NCBI RefSeq assembly: GCF_009827435.1
Contig: NZ_WTYM01000063.1
Span: 8,424 to 59,713, forward strand
From: Croceibacterium salegens
GTDB taxonomy: Bacteria; Pseudomonadota; Alphaproteobacteria; Sphingomonadales; Sphingomonadaceae
Direction of reading: 5' to 3'
DNA: 51,290 nucleotides
In this document: piece after piece, positions 39,027 to 46,163 of the stretch
Layout of the letters: every line of letters begins with the position of its first letter
How positions within the stretch are numbered: the stretch's first letter is position 1
Made by a program: the position numbers and the translations under genes
The notes under the pieces: model-generated
What the model saw: only the letters and a program-made list of their open reading frames with translations
Databases searched by the model: none
What the model was told of the DNA's origin: nothing

Positions 39027-40166
39027 ATGAAATTCCCGACTTCGATCCTATCGCTTCCCGCCCTCGTCCTCGCAAGCTGCGCCATGGCCGCGAGTGGGGA
39101 TAGCGCCGCCGGAACCTTCGCGATCGAACCGGCGGGCAGCTTCGACGAGCCGTGGGCGCTGGCCTTTGCGCCGGGCACCCAGGTGGTCTTCATCACCGAG
39201 AAGGGCGGGACGATGAAATTCGTCGACCTGCCGAGCGGCAAGGTCGGGACGGTGACCGGCTTGCCCAAGGTGGCTTACGGCGGACAGGGCGGGCTCGGCG
39301 ACGTCGCGTTCCTCCCCTCCGAGGCTGCCTCGACGCTGGGCCGGCGCACGATCTACCTCACCTGGGCCGGCGATGCGGGCGACGACAAGCTCGCCGCCAT
39401 GATGGGCAAGGGCACGCTGGTCTGCGATACGGCCGATGCTTGCCGCATCGAAGGACTGACCGAAATCTGGCGGCAGGACCCGGCGATCCGCAGCCCGGGG
39501 CATTTCAGCCACAAGATCGCTTTCTCGCCCGACGGCAAGTACCTGTTCCTCTCGAGCGGCGAGCGGATGCAGGGCGCGCCGGCACAGGATCTCGGCACCA
39601 ACCTCGGCAAGGTGCTGCGCCTCAACCACGACGGCACCCCGGCCGATGGCAACCCGTTTGCCGAGCGCGGCGGGGTGAGCCGGCAGATCTGGTCCTATGG
39701 CCATCGCAACCTGCTCGGCCTGAAGTTCGACCTCGACGGGCAGCTGTGGGACCTTGAACACGGCCCGCGAGGCGGGGACGAGATCAACATGGTCGAGCCG
39801 GGCGCGAATTACGGCTGGCCCGTTCGCTCGAACGGCAGCGACTACAACGGCGACGACATTCCCGATCACACCGCCGACGACGGCTTCTCCAAGCCCGCGA
39901 TCTGGTGGACGCCGGTGATCGCGCCCGGCGACTTCCTGTTCTATTCGGGCAAGCTGTGGCCCGAGTGGCGCAACCAGGCGCTGATCGCCAACCTCGGCAC
40001 GCAGAGCCTCGTCCGCGTCGGCTTCGAAGGCGGCAAGGGGACGGAACTGCAGCGCACCGACTTCGGCAAGCGCCTGCGCGACATCGCCGAAGCTCCCGAC
40101 GGCTCGCTCTACGTCATCGAGGACGGCGAAGGCGGGCGACTGCTGCACCTGACCCCGGCAAAGTAG
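39027..40166 (+). CDS. PQQ-dependent sugar (aldose) dehydrogenase, predicted lipoprotein
   Basis: The 379-residue protein resembles the soluble aldose dehydrogenase family (YliI-like, glucose/sorbosone dehydrogenase fold), a six-bladed propeller using PQQ. A signal peptide ends in the lipobox LVLASC, so a lipid-anchored periplasmic form is predicted. Propeller landmarks are FDEPWALAFAPG, KIAFSPDGKYLFLSSGER, HRNLLGLKFD, EHGPRGGDEIN and PGANYGWP. The start at 39027 has GGAGAG 7 nt upstream; the ATG at 39021 is too close. It is divergent from rnhB with overlapping 5' ends. No PQQ-synthesis genes are in the window. Confidence 0.88.
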   Translation: MKFPTSILSLPALVLASCAMAASGDSAAGTFAIEPAGSFDEPWALAFAPGTQVVFITEKGGTMKFVDLPSGKVGTVTGLPKVAYGGQGGLGDVAFLPSEAASTLGRRTIYLTWAGDAGDDKLAAMMGKGTLVCDTADACRIEGLTEIWRQDPAIRSPGHFSHKIAFSPDGKYLFLSSGERMQGAPAQDLGTNLGKVLRLNHDGTPADGNPFAERGGVSRQIWSYGHRNLLGLKFDLDGQLWDLEHGPRGGDEINMVEPGANYGWPVRSNGSDYNGDDIPDHTADDGFSKPAIWWTPVIAPGDFLFYSGKLWPEWRNQALIANLGTQSLVRVGFEGGKGTELQRTDFGKRLRDIAEAPDGSLYVIEDGEGGRLLHLTPAK

Positions 40167-40209
40167 CGGATTGCCAGCAGGGGTCCCGGCCCTTATCGGC
40201 GCGCCCCTC

Positions 40210-40725
40210 ATGTCCGTTACGACTCGCACCCTGATCCCGCTCGAAGCGGTCGAACCGGCGATGATCGAGCAGGTGCTCGACCGCGCCTTCGGCACCGACC
40301 GCCACGGGCGCACGGCCTACACGATCCGCGAGGGGACCGACTGGCTCCCGGCGCTTAGTTTCGCCGCGCTCGACGAGGACGGGATGCTGGCGGGCACGAT
40401 CCAGGCCTGGCCGGTCGCGCTGACCGACCCGCAGGGCCGCGCCCACCCGATGATCATGGTCGGCCCGGTCGCGGTGCTGCCCGAGCTGCACGACACCGGC
40501 TACGGACGGATGCTGATGGCCGCGCAGTCCAGCGCGCTCGACCCCGAGGCGCCGCTGCCGCAAGTGCTGATCGGCGATGAGCCCTACTACGCCAAGTTCG
40601 GCTTCGTCGAAGCGCCGCGCGGCTGGCACTGCCCCGGCCCGTGGGACCCGGCGCGGCTGCTGGTGCGCGGGGCCGAACCGGCGATCCTTCCCCAAGAGGG
40701 CATGCTCGGGCCCTGGCGCGCCTGA
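40210..40725 (+). CDS. GNAT family N-acetyltransferase
   Basis: The 171-residue protein shows a GNAT fold. An N-terminal helix-strand region (IEQVLDRAFG) leads to strands with IMVGPVAVLPELHDTGYGRMLM, where the H-x-x-G-x-G-R-M acetyl-CoA loop is recognisable, and then YYAKFGFVEAPRGW. This C-terminal layout is similar to the putative acetyltransferase YhbS group. The substrate is unknown. The start at 40210 is chosen because the longer frame adds only 13 hydrophobic residues with no ribosome site. It lies 43 nt after the sugar dehydrogenase on the same strand. Confidence 0.8.
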   Translation: MSVTTRTLIPLEAVEPAMIEQVLDRAFGTDRHGRTAYTIREGTDWLPALSFAALDEDGMLAGTIQAWPVALTDPQGRAHPMIMVGPVAVLPELHDTGYGRMLMAAQSSALDPEAPLPQVLIGDEPYYAKFGFVEAPRGWHCPGPWDPARLLVRGAEPAILPQEGMLGPWRA

Positions 40726-40728
40726 AGT

Positions 40729-40859
40729 TCCTCCCCGGGACGGGGAGGTGGCAGGCGCGAAGCGGCTGACGGTGGGGACTCTCGACCCAGAACGGCCGTG
40801 CCTGTGGCCAATCCCCTCCACCGCACTGCGTGCGGTCCCCCTCCCCGTGCCGGGGAGGA
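40729..40859. repeat. 131-bp palindrome-rich intergenic element
   Basis: The element is bounded by the perfect 9-bp inverted ends TCCTCCCCG (40729-40737) and CGGGGAGGA (40851-40859). It contains further nested palindromes, such as CCGCACTGCGTGCGG near 40821-40835. This composition is that of the large palindromic intergenic repeats found across alphaproteobacteria. It sits between the GNAT and DUF1285 genes and has no coding potential. Confidence 0.65.
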
Positions 40860-40895
40860 TTTACCTGCCTTGTCCCATCTGCCATCCCCGCCTCG

Positions 40896-41444
40896 ATGCC
40901 CTACGAACCGCCGCCAGACCTTGCCGCGCTATCGCTGATCGAGATCGCCGAGGCGGTCGCGGCGCGCAGGCTGCCGCCGGTCGAGAAGTGGGATCCGCCC
41001 GAGACCGCCGACAGCCACATGCGCATCGCCGCCGACGGGACCTGGTTCCACGAAGGCCGCCCGATCGGCCGACCGGCGATGGTGCGGGCCTTCTCCACGC
41101 TGCTCATGCGCGACAAGGACGGTCAGCACTGGCTGGTCACGCCCGAATGCAAGCAGTCGATCGAGGTCGAGGACGCGGCGTTCGTGGCAGTCGATGTGAA
41201 GGCCGAGGGCGGTGCGCTCGCCTTCCGGCTCAACACCGACGACATGATCGTCGCCGGGCCGGACAACCCCTTGCGCGCCGAGGGCGATCCCGATGTCCCG
41301 GCGCTCTACCTCGCGGTGCGGCGCGGGTGCGAGGCGCGGCTCAACCGCTCGACCTACCTCCAGCTTGTCGACATCGCGCTGGCCTCGGGCGGCAACCTCA
41401 GCGTGACGAGCCAGGGCGCGACCTTCCCATTGGTGCCTGCATGA
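40896..41444 (+). CDS. DUF1285 domain protein
   Basis: The 182-residue protein matches DUF1285, a proteobacterial family of unknown function. Recognisable parts are VEKWDPPETADSHMRIAADG, GTWFHEGRPIGRPAMVRAFS, LVTPECKQSIEVEDAAF and the Arg-Leu-Asn-x-Ser-Thr-Tyr strand near the C-terminus. No signal peptide or membrane segment is visible. Its stop overlaps the start of the Nudix gene by 4 nt (ATGA), so it is translationally coupled to a CoA pyrophosphatase and a CCA-adding enzyme, a conserved-looking grouping that may reflect RNA or nucleotide quality control. Confidence 0.9.
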   Translation: MPYEPPPDLAALSLIEIAEAVAARRLPPVEKWDPPETADSHMRIAADGTWFHEGRPIGRPAMVRAFSTLLMRDKDGQHWLVTPECKQSIEVEDAAFVAVDVKAEGGALAFRLNTDDMIVAGPDNPLRAEGDPDVPALYLAVRRGCEARLNRSTYLQLVDIALASGGNLSVTSQGATFPLVPA

Positions 41445-42043
41445 GCCTCCTGTTTGAGCGCCTCTCGCGCCTGTTCCACGAAAGCAGCCATGTCGGCCCG
41501 ATCGGGTTGCGCGACGACAGCGCCTTCGCCCCGCCCGAGCTGCGCCCGGCCGCAGTCCTGATCGCGGTTACCGACCGCCCCGAACCCGGCGTCCTCCTGA
41601 CCCACCGCCCCGACACCATGCCGAGCCACCCGGGACAGGTCGCCTTCCCCGGCGGCAAGCTCGAGCTTGGCGAGGACGCCATCGCCGCCGCCCTGCGCGA
41701 GGCGCACGAGGAACTGGCGATCCCGCCGCAGAAGGTGCGGGTGATCGGAGAGGCCGACAGCTTCGTCACCGGATCGGGCTTTTCGCTCACCCCGGTGCTC
41801 GGCATGGTCCCGCCCGATCTGCCGCTGGCGCCCGACCCGCGCGAGGTGGCCGACTGGTTTGAGGCGCCGCTGCGCTTCGTGCTCGACCAGGCCAACCACG
41901 TGCGCAAGCTGGGGATGTTCCGCGGGCACGAACGGCCCTACACCGAGATCGACTGGCAAGGGCACCGGATCTGGGGGATCACCGCGGGCATTCTGACCAA
42001 CCTTTCGCACCGCCTCGCCTGGCAGGACCTCGTCGATGGCTGA
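41441..42043 (+). CDS. Nudix hydrolase, CoA pyrophosphatase type
   Basis: The 200-residue Nudix enzyme has LLTHRPDTMPSHPGQVAFPGG, the NuCoA signature, followed by the Nudix box at about 71-92 (GGKLELGEDA...REAHEEL). Together these identify the CoA diphosphohydrolase subgroup, which cleaves CoA or acyl-CoA to 4'-phosphopantetheine and 3',5'-ADP. The start ATG overlaps the DUF1285 stop by 4 nt and its own stop overlaps the CCA gene start by 8 nt. Length is normal for the family. Confidence 0.9.
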   Translation: MSLLFERLSRLFHESSHVGPIGLRDDSAFAPPELRPAAVLIAVTDRPEPGVLLTHRPDTMPSHPGQVAFPGGKLELGEDAIAAALREAHEELAIPPQKVRVIGEADSFVTGSGFSLTPVLGMVPPDLPLAPDPREVADWFEAPLRFVLDQANHVRKLGMFRGHERPYTEIDWQGHRIWGITAGILTNLSHRLAWQDLVDG

Positions 42044-43214
42044 GCTCAAGGCCGACTGGATGGCGCGCGAGGACCTCGCGGCGCTGGTCGCGGCGCTGGG
42101 ACCTGGCACCATGCGCTGGGTCGGCGGCGCGGTGCGCGACACGCTGCTGGGCCATGCGGTGAAAGACATCGACGCGGCGACTCCGCTCGAACCGGCAGAG
42201 GTTGTCACCCGGCTCGATGCGGCGAAGATCCGCTCGGTGCCGACCGGCATCGACCACGGCACGATAACCGCGATCCTCGACGGCGGACCGGTCGAGATCA
42301 CCACGCTGCGCCACGACGTCTCGACCGACGGACGCCGCGCAACGGTGAAGTTCGCCAGCGAGTGGAAGGACGACGCCGCGCGGCGCGATTTCACCATTAA
42401 CGCGCTTTATGCCGACCCGGTGACCGGCGAGGTGTTCGACTACTTCGGCGGAATGGCCGACCTGCAAACGGGCCGCGTACGCTTCATCGGCGATGCCCGC
42501 GAGCGCATCCGCGAGGACCACCTGCGGGTGCTGCGCTATTACCGCTTCCAGGCCCGCTTCGGCGCCGATCTCGACCCCGAGGCCGAGGCGGCCTGCATCG
42601 AGCTTGCCCCGATGCTCAAGGGCCTGAGCCGCGAGCGCGTCGGCTGGGAACTGCAGAACCTGCTCGAAATCGCCGACCCGGTGGCGACGGTGCGGCGGAT
42701 GTACGACACCGGCGTGCTCGGCGTGGTGCTGCCCGAAGTTGCGGACGAGGGGATCGCCGCGTTCGTCGCCCTGGTCGGCGCCGAGCACGAGGCCGGGCTG
42801 CCGCCCTCGCCGCTGCGCCGCCTCGCCGCGCTGCTGCCGGCGGACGAGAAGGCCGCGAGCCAGGTCGCGTCGCGCCTGCGGCTCTCGACCGCCAACAAGA
42901 AGCGCCTCACCATCGCCGCGCGGCGCAACGGCGCGCCGGGCGACCCGCACGTGCTGGCCTATCGCCTCGGCCGCGAGGCGGCGATCGACCGGCTGTTGCT
43001 CGCCGGAGAAGACCCCTCCCCGCTGAGCGGCTGGGACATTCCCGAACTGCCGCTGAAGGGCGGCGAGATCGTCGCGCGCGGGATTGCCGCCGGGCCGGAA
43101 GTCGCCCGCGTGCTGCAAGCGGTCGAGGAACGCTGGATCGCCGAGGGCTTCCCCGCGCGGGAGCGAGTCAAGGCCCTGCTCGACGCGGAACTCGCCGGTC
43201 GTAAGGCAAACTGA
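42036..43214 (+). CDS. CCA tRNA nucleotidyltransferase
   Basis: This 392-residue class II polymerase adds or repairs the 3' CCA of tRNAs. The nucleotidyltransferase motifs are GGAVRD (30-35) and Asp-x-Asp at 44-46 (KDIDAAT). The template region AARRDFTINALYAD is near 115, followed by RIREDHLRVLRYYRFQARFG of the neck. The C-terminal half is the longer alphaproteobacterial type. The start overlaps the Nudix gene by 8 nt, so it is coupled to it. An encoded CCA is present in the only intact tRNA in the window, so repair rather than primary addition may be the main role for that tRNA. Confidence 0.92.
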   Translation: MAELKADWMAREDLAALVAALGPGTMRWVGGAVRDTLLGHAVKDIDAATPLEPAEVVTRLDAAKIRSVPTGIDHGTITAILDGGPVEITTLRHDVSTDGRRATVKFASEWKDDAARRDFTINALYADPVTGEVFDYFGGMADLQTGRVRFIGDARERIREDHLRVLRYYRFQARFGADLDPEAEAACIELAPMLKGLSRERVGWELQNLLEIADPVATVRRMYDTGVLGVVLPEVADEGIAAFVALVGAEHEAGLPPSPLRRLAALLPADEKAASQVASRLRLSTANKKRLTIAARRNGAPGDPHVLAYRLGREAAIDRLLLAGEDPSPLSGWDIPELPLKGGEIVARGIAAGPEVARVLQAVEERWIAEGFPARERVKALLDAELAGRKAN

Positions 43215-43453
43215 ACGCCCGCTTCATCCGGGCTTCACCTAACTTTAGTTAGAAAAGGACTTGCCAACCCGGTCTCCAGCCGGAAAGGTACGGCAGTCCG
43301 CCCCGCGGGCACCTTGCGGTCATCGGCCTTGTCCGGTGAGAGCGCTTAGGCCCGGCGGGTCGCTGCTCCCCACCGCACCCATATTCATCGGCCGCCTGCG
43401 CGCGATGTCGCGTGCGACAGGCCGTTTTAGACAACCCTAGAGGGGGAAATACA

Positions 43454-43954
43454 TTGAACCTGACCAAGACCATTTTTGCCGCCGCCCTGATCACCTTCCC
43501 CGCCGTTGCCAGCGCGCAGGACGTGGGCGCGACCGTGATGGGGAATGACGAAGCCGCCGTCGGTACCGTCGTTTCGAACGACGGCACCAACGTGGTGATC
43601 GACACCGGCAAGCACAAAGTGCCGCTGGCCGCCGCGAGTTTCGCCAACAACGACGGAGTCTACTCGGTCAACATCTCTAAGGGCGAACTCGATGCGATGA
43701 TGGACAAGGCTGCCGCCGAAGCCGCTGCAAAGGTGCAGGCCGCGCTGGTGGTCGGGGCCCCGGTCGTCACCGCCGACGCCAAGGCGCTCGGCACGGTCGA
43801 CCAGATCGACGGCACCAATGTGGTCATCAAGGGCGAGGACGATTTCATCGTCACCCTGCCCTCGGAAATGTTCGCCGTGAACCAGGACGGCGCGCTGATG
43901 GCGCTCGCCAACCTGGCCGACATCCAGCGCGCGGTCGAAGCTGCCGGCGGCTAA
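43454..43954 (+). CDS. Periplasmic protein with two PRC-barrel-like repeats
   Basis: This 166-residue ORF starts at TTG 43454, with AGGGGGA 8 nt upstream. A signal peptide ends at ASA. The mature part has two similar halves, each a glycine-leading strand followed by a valine-rich strand (GATVMGNDEAAVGTVVSN... and GAPVVTADAKALGTVDQI...). A helical Ala-rich segment joins them. The strand pattern resembles PRC-barrel domains. Function is unknown. A strong terminator follows 28 nt after the stop. The 239 nt upstream, after the CCA gene, contain no gene I can support. Confidence 0.65.
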   Translation: MNLTKTIFAAALITFPAVASAQDVGATVMGNDEAAVGTVVSNDGTNVVIDTGKHKVPLAAASFANNDGVYSVNISKGELDAMMDKAAAEAAAKVQAALVVGAPVVTADAKALGTVDQIDGTNVVIKGEDDFIVTLPSEMFAVNQDGALMALANLADIQRAVEAAGG

Positions 43955-43982
43955 GCCAGCCCGGCCCAACCCGAGGAACGAG

Positions 43983-44018
43983 GGGGCGTCCGGAGCGATC
44001 CGGGCGCCCCTTTTCCTT
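43983..44018 (+). terminator. Intrinsic terminator
   Basis: GGGGCG-T-CCGGA pairs with TCCGG-G-CGCCCC over a 4-nt loop, with one G-T wobble, followed by TTTTCC. It lies between the convergent PRC-like protein gene and the glycine-zipper lipoprotein gene and can serve at least the former. Confidence 0.75.
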
Positions 44019-44030
44019 TGGCTCACGGCC

Positions 44031-44498
44031 CTAGAGTTCGGGCACCGTCTCGACCTCGGCAACCTGCTTGCCGGGCTTGCCCTTGACGCGCTCCCATCCT
44101 GCGACCTCGTAACCCTGTTGTGACAGGCACTCGGCTTCCGCCTTCTTGATACGCGACTCCTTCTTGCCACGCTCGATGCGCGAGATGCCCCAGACGAGGC
44201 CGACGACCGGGACGGCCACGACCGCCGCCGCGCCGACCGCGGCCGACGCGCCCCAAGCTGCACCACCGGCCGTCGCACTGCCGACCGCAGCCGTTCCCGC
44301 CCCTGCCGCGACCTTGGTGGCATAGCGCTTGCCGCCGAGCGGAGCGGCGGCGATGCGGCAATCGGCCAGGACCTGTTCGTAAGTCGCGCCGTCGGCAGGC
44401 GCCGCGGCGAGTTGCGGCGTGAAAGCGCGCGGCGTGGTGGAACAGCCGGAGACCAGCACGCTGGTCAGGGCGAAAGCGATCAGTGTTTGCTTGTGCAT
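44031..44498 (-). CDS. Glycine-zipper lipoprotein
   Basis: The 155-residue protein has a short signal with the lipobox LVSGC (lipidated Cys at about 19). A linker with a single DCRI motif precedes a long Gly/Ala helix at about 64-104 with glycines every fourth residue. A basic region (RIERGKKESRIKKAE) and a C-terminal segment with a second Cys follow. The pattern matches glycine-zipper envelope proteins. Function is unknown. CGGGAGA lies about 6 nt before the ATG. The product is likely a LolCD client. Confidence 0.75.
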   Translation of the reverse strand: MHKQTLIAFALTSVLVSGCSTTPRAFTPQLAAAPADGATYEQVLADCRIAAAPLGGKRYATKVAAGAGTAAVGSATAGGAAWGASAAVGAAAVVAVPVVGLVWGISRIERGKKESRIKKAEAECLSQQGYEVAGWERVKGKPGKQVAEVETVPEL

Positions 44499-44618
44499 TG
44501 TCAGTCTCCCGGTTGGGCCACCGCATGTGCGGTGGTTCGGGAGCTAGGCTGCGAGGGATGACTCGATCAGTTGCAGCGGCACACGCAACGGTTGCGCACC
44601 TGGAATCCTGAGGTCGGT

Positions 44619-45524
44619 TCAGCCCTCGAGCTGGCCCGGCGGGGTCATGCCGCGCAGCAGGCGGCTGACGGCCGAGACCGTCAGGAACAAGTCGCCCCCG
44701 GCCGCTGCCGCAGTGGGCCCGGTGTCGCGGAACAGGTGGCTGCGCACTTCCTCGCTGATATCGGCTTCGTCCTCGAAGGGATCGTTGAGGCCCATTTCCG
44801 AGCAGATGCGTTCGTCTTCGCGCGGGTCGCCGGTCAGGTCCCCCACGCGTTCGAGCAGGATCGGCATCGCCGTCGGAGTTCTCGCGGCGTCGAGCGCGGC
44901 GTGCAGGACGAGCCCGTCGAGCCGCGTCACCTTGGGCAGCGAGACCCCCTTGAAGATCAGGAACAGCGGGGTGAACCCGACCATCGCATCGAGCATGGCG
45001 AACAGATTGCCTTCGAGCGGCAGCGCCCAGCCCTTGAAGGTGAGTCCCGCCCCGCCCATCGTCACTTCGAGCAGCCCGAAGCCGCCCTTCCGGATCATGC
45101 CGTAGTCGTGGAACACCCGGTCGGGCATGACCAGCGAGGGCCTGACCGTGCGCCAGAACCCCTCGTAGGCCGCGCCGCGCCGCTCGGTCTCGATCCGCGC
45201 CTCGACCACGCAGTTGAGGATGCCGCCACCCACCGCCGTGGGCGGCTCGACCGAACGGTGGGCGAGCGCCGGATCGACGCCGACGAGGTCCGAGAACGTG
45301 TCGATGTCGCGCTGCCAGTCGTGCATCGAAAAGCCCGGCACCCGCTCGGCGACGAGTTCGGTGATGCGGGCGAGGTTGTGCTCGGTCGGCTTGACCGTGC
45401 CCGCGGCCCAGCGGCCGACCAGCGACTTGTCGACCTGCAGCAGCGAAGCCGCACGCGCCTTGCTGATGCCCAGCGCGAGGAGGGCGATGCGAAACAGGAC
45501 TGAAAAAGCCGGAGCTTCGCCCAT
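44619..45524 (-). CDS. Predicted HTH protein with unassigned C-terminal domain
   Basis: The 301-residue protein starts with a short helix-turn-helix-like region: ISKARAASLLQVDKSLVGRWAAGTVKPT, roughly residues 18-45, looks like a Cro/C1-type DNA-binding unit. The remaining 250 residues contain a possible GAF- or PAS-like core (CVVEARIETERRGAAYEGFW, LLEVTMGGAGLTFKGWAL) and no motif I recognise. It could be a ligand-responsive repressor. The start at 45524 is chosen over the 43-residue longer frame, which is Arg-rich. Its promoter region is shared with the divergent exported protein at 45683. Confidence 0.55.
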   Translation of the reverse strand: MGEAPAFSVLFRIALLALGISKARAASLLQVDKSLVGRWAAGTVKPTEHNLARITELVAERVPGFSMHDWQRDIDTFSDLVGVDPALAHRSVEPPTAVGGGILNCVVEARIETERRGAAYEGFWRTVRPSLVMPDRVFHDYGMIRKGGFGLLEVTMGGAGLTFKGWALPLEGNLFAMLDAMVGFTPLFLIFKGVSLPKVTRLDGLVLHAALDAARTPTAMPILLERVGDLTGDPREDERICSEMGLNDPFEDEADISEEVRSHLFRDTGPTAAAAGGDLFLTVSAVSRLLRGMTPPGQLEG

Positions 45525-45682
45525 CACCGCGATATCATCCGGTTCCGCCGGTCCTGCAATCGAAATCTGCCGGGCCCGGGAACGGCAATCATTGCGATTC
45601 TGGGCGAAGCCATGGTGGCCAATTGCCCATGTTCGAAATCGGCGCATACTCACCGGGCGGAGATCACAGGCTGGATGAAGAC

Positions 45683-46150
45683 ATGGCTGGACTCAGAGGA
45701 CGCCGGAAGGCGCTTATCGGCATTGTCGCAGCGGCGTCGGCGGGACTGCTCTCCAGCAGCGTTTCGGCCGTGACCCTGACCGACCTCAGCGCCGAGCAGT
45801 TCGCGTCCACTTATGGCGAATATGCTCCGAATGGCGACTGCTCGCGCGGCGCCATGGTCAGCCTCTACCGGTCAGGGCTCACCTTTCACGTTGGCGGGGT
45901 CGACCGGCACGAAGCCGCGTTCGAATATGCGACGACGTTTTTCGGTCCCGACTACGAGGGCATCGCGTTCGTGCTGTTCCCCTTCCCGATCAGCGCTGAC
46001 GAACCGGGGCACGTCCTGATGTACGTCAATGCTGAAGAGGTGCCCGGCCAGCTCATGTTCGAGGAGAACCTCGGTCCGGGCGAAAGCTTCACGCCGTTCG
46101 AAGCCGAGCTGGTTCGCTCGTCTCCGCTCATGTTGTGCAAGAGCGACTAG
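45683..46150 (+). CDS. Exported protein of unknown function
   Basis: The 155-residue product has a basic N-terminus, a hydrophobic segment and cleavage near VSA. The mature domain of about 125 residues contains a Cys in NGDCSRGAM and another near the C-terminus in LMLCKSD, which could form a disulfide in the periplasm. There is a strand-rich middle with ISADEPGHVLMYVNAEEV. No family is recognised. It diverges from the HTH gene with 158 nt between starts, and converges on parC with 13 nt between stops. Confidence 0.55.
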   Translation: MAGLRGRRKALIGIVAAASAGLLSSSVSAVTLTDLSAEQFASTYGEYAPNGDCSRGAMVSLYRSGLTFHVGGVDRHEAAFEYATTFFGPDYEGIAFVLFPFPISADEPGHVLMYVNAEEVPGQLMFEENLGPGESFTPFEAELVRSSPLMLCKSD

Positions 46151-46163
46151 GCGCAGGGCAGCT

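Noticed and set aside
40578-41440. Very long frame joining GNAT, repeat and Nudix genes (40577-42043)
   Set aside because: Its first two thirds read through the GNAT and DUF1285 genes in another frame and through the palindromic repeat; only the Nudix part from 41441 is real.
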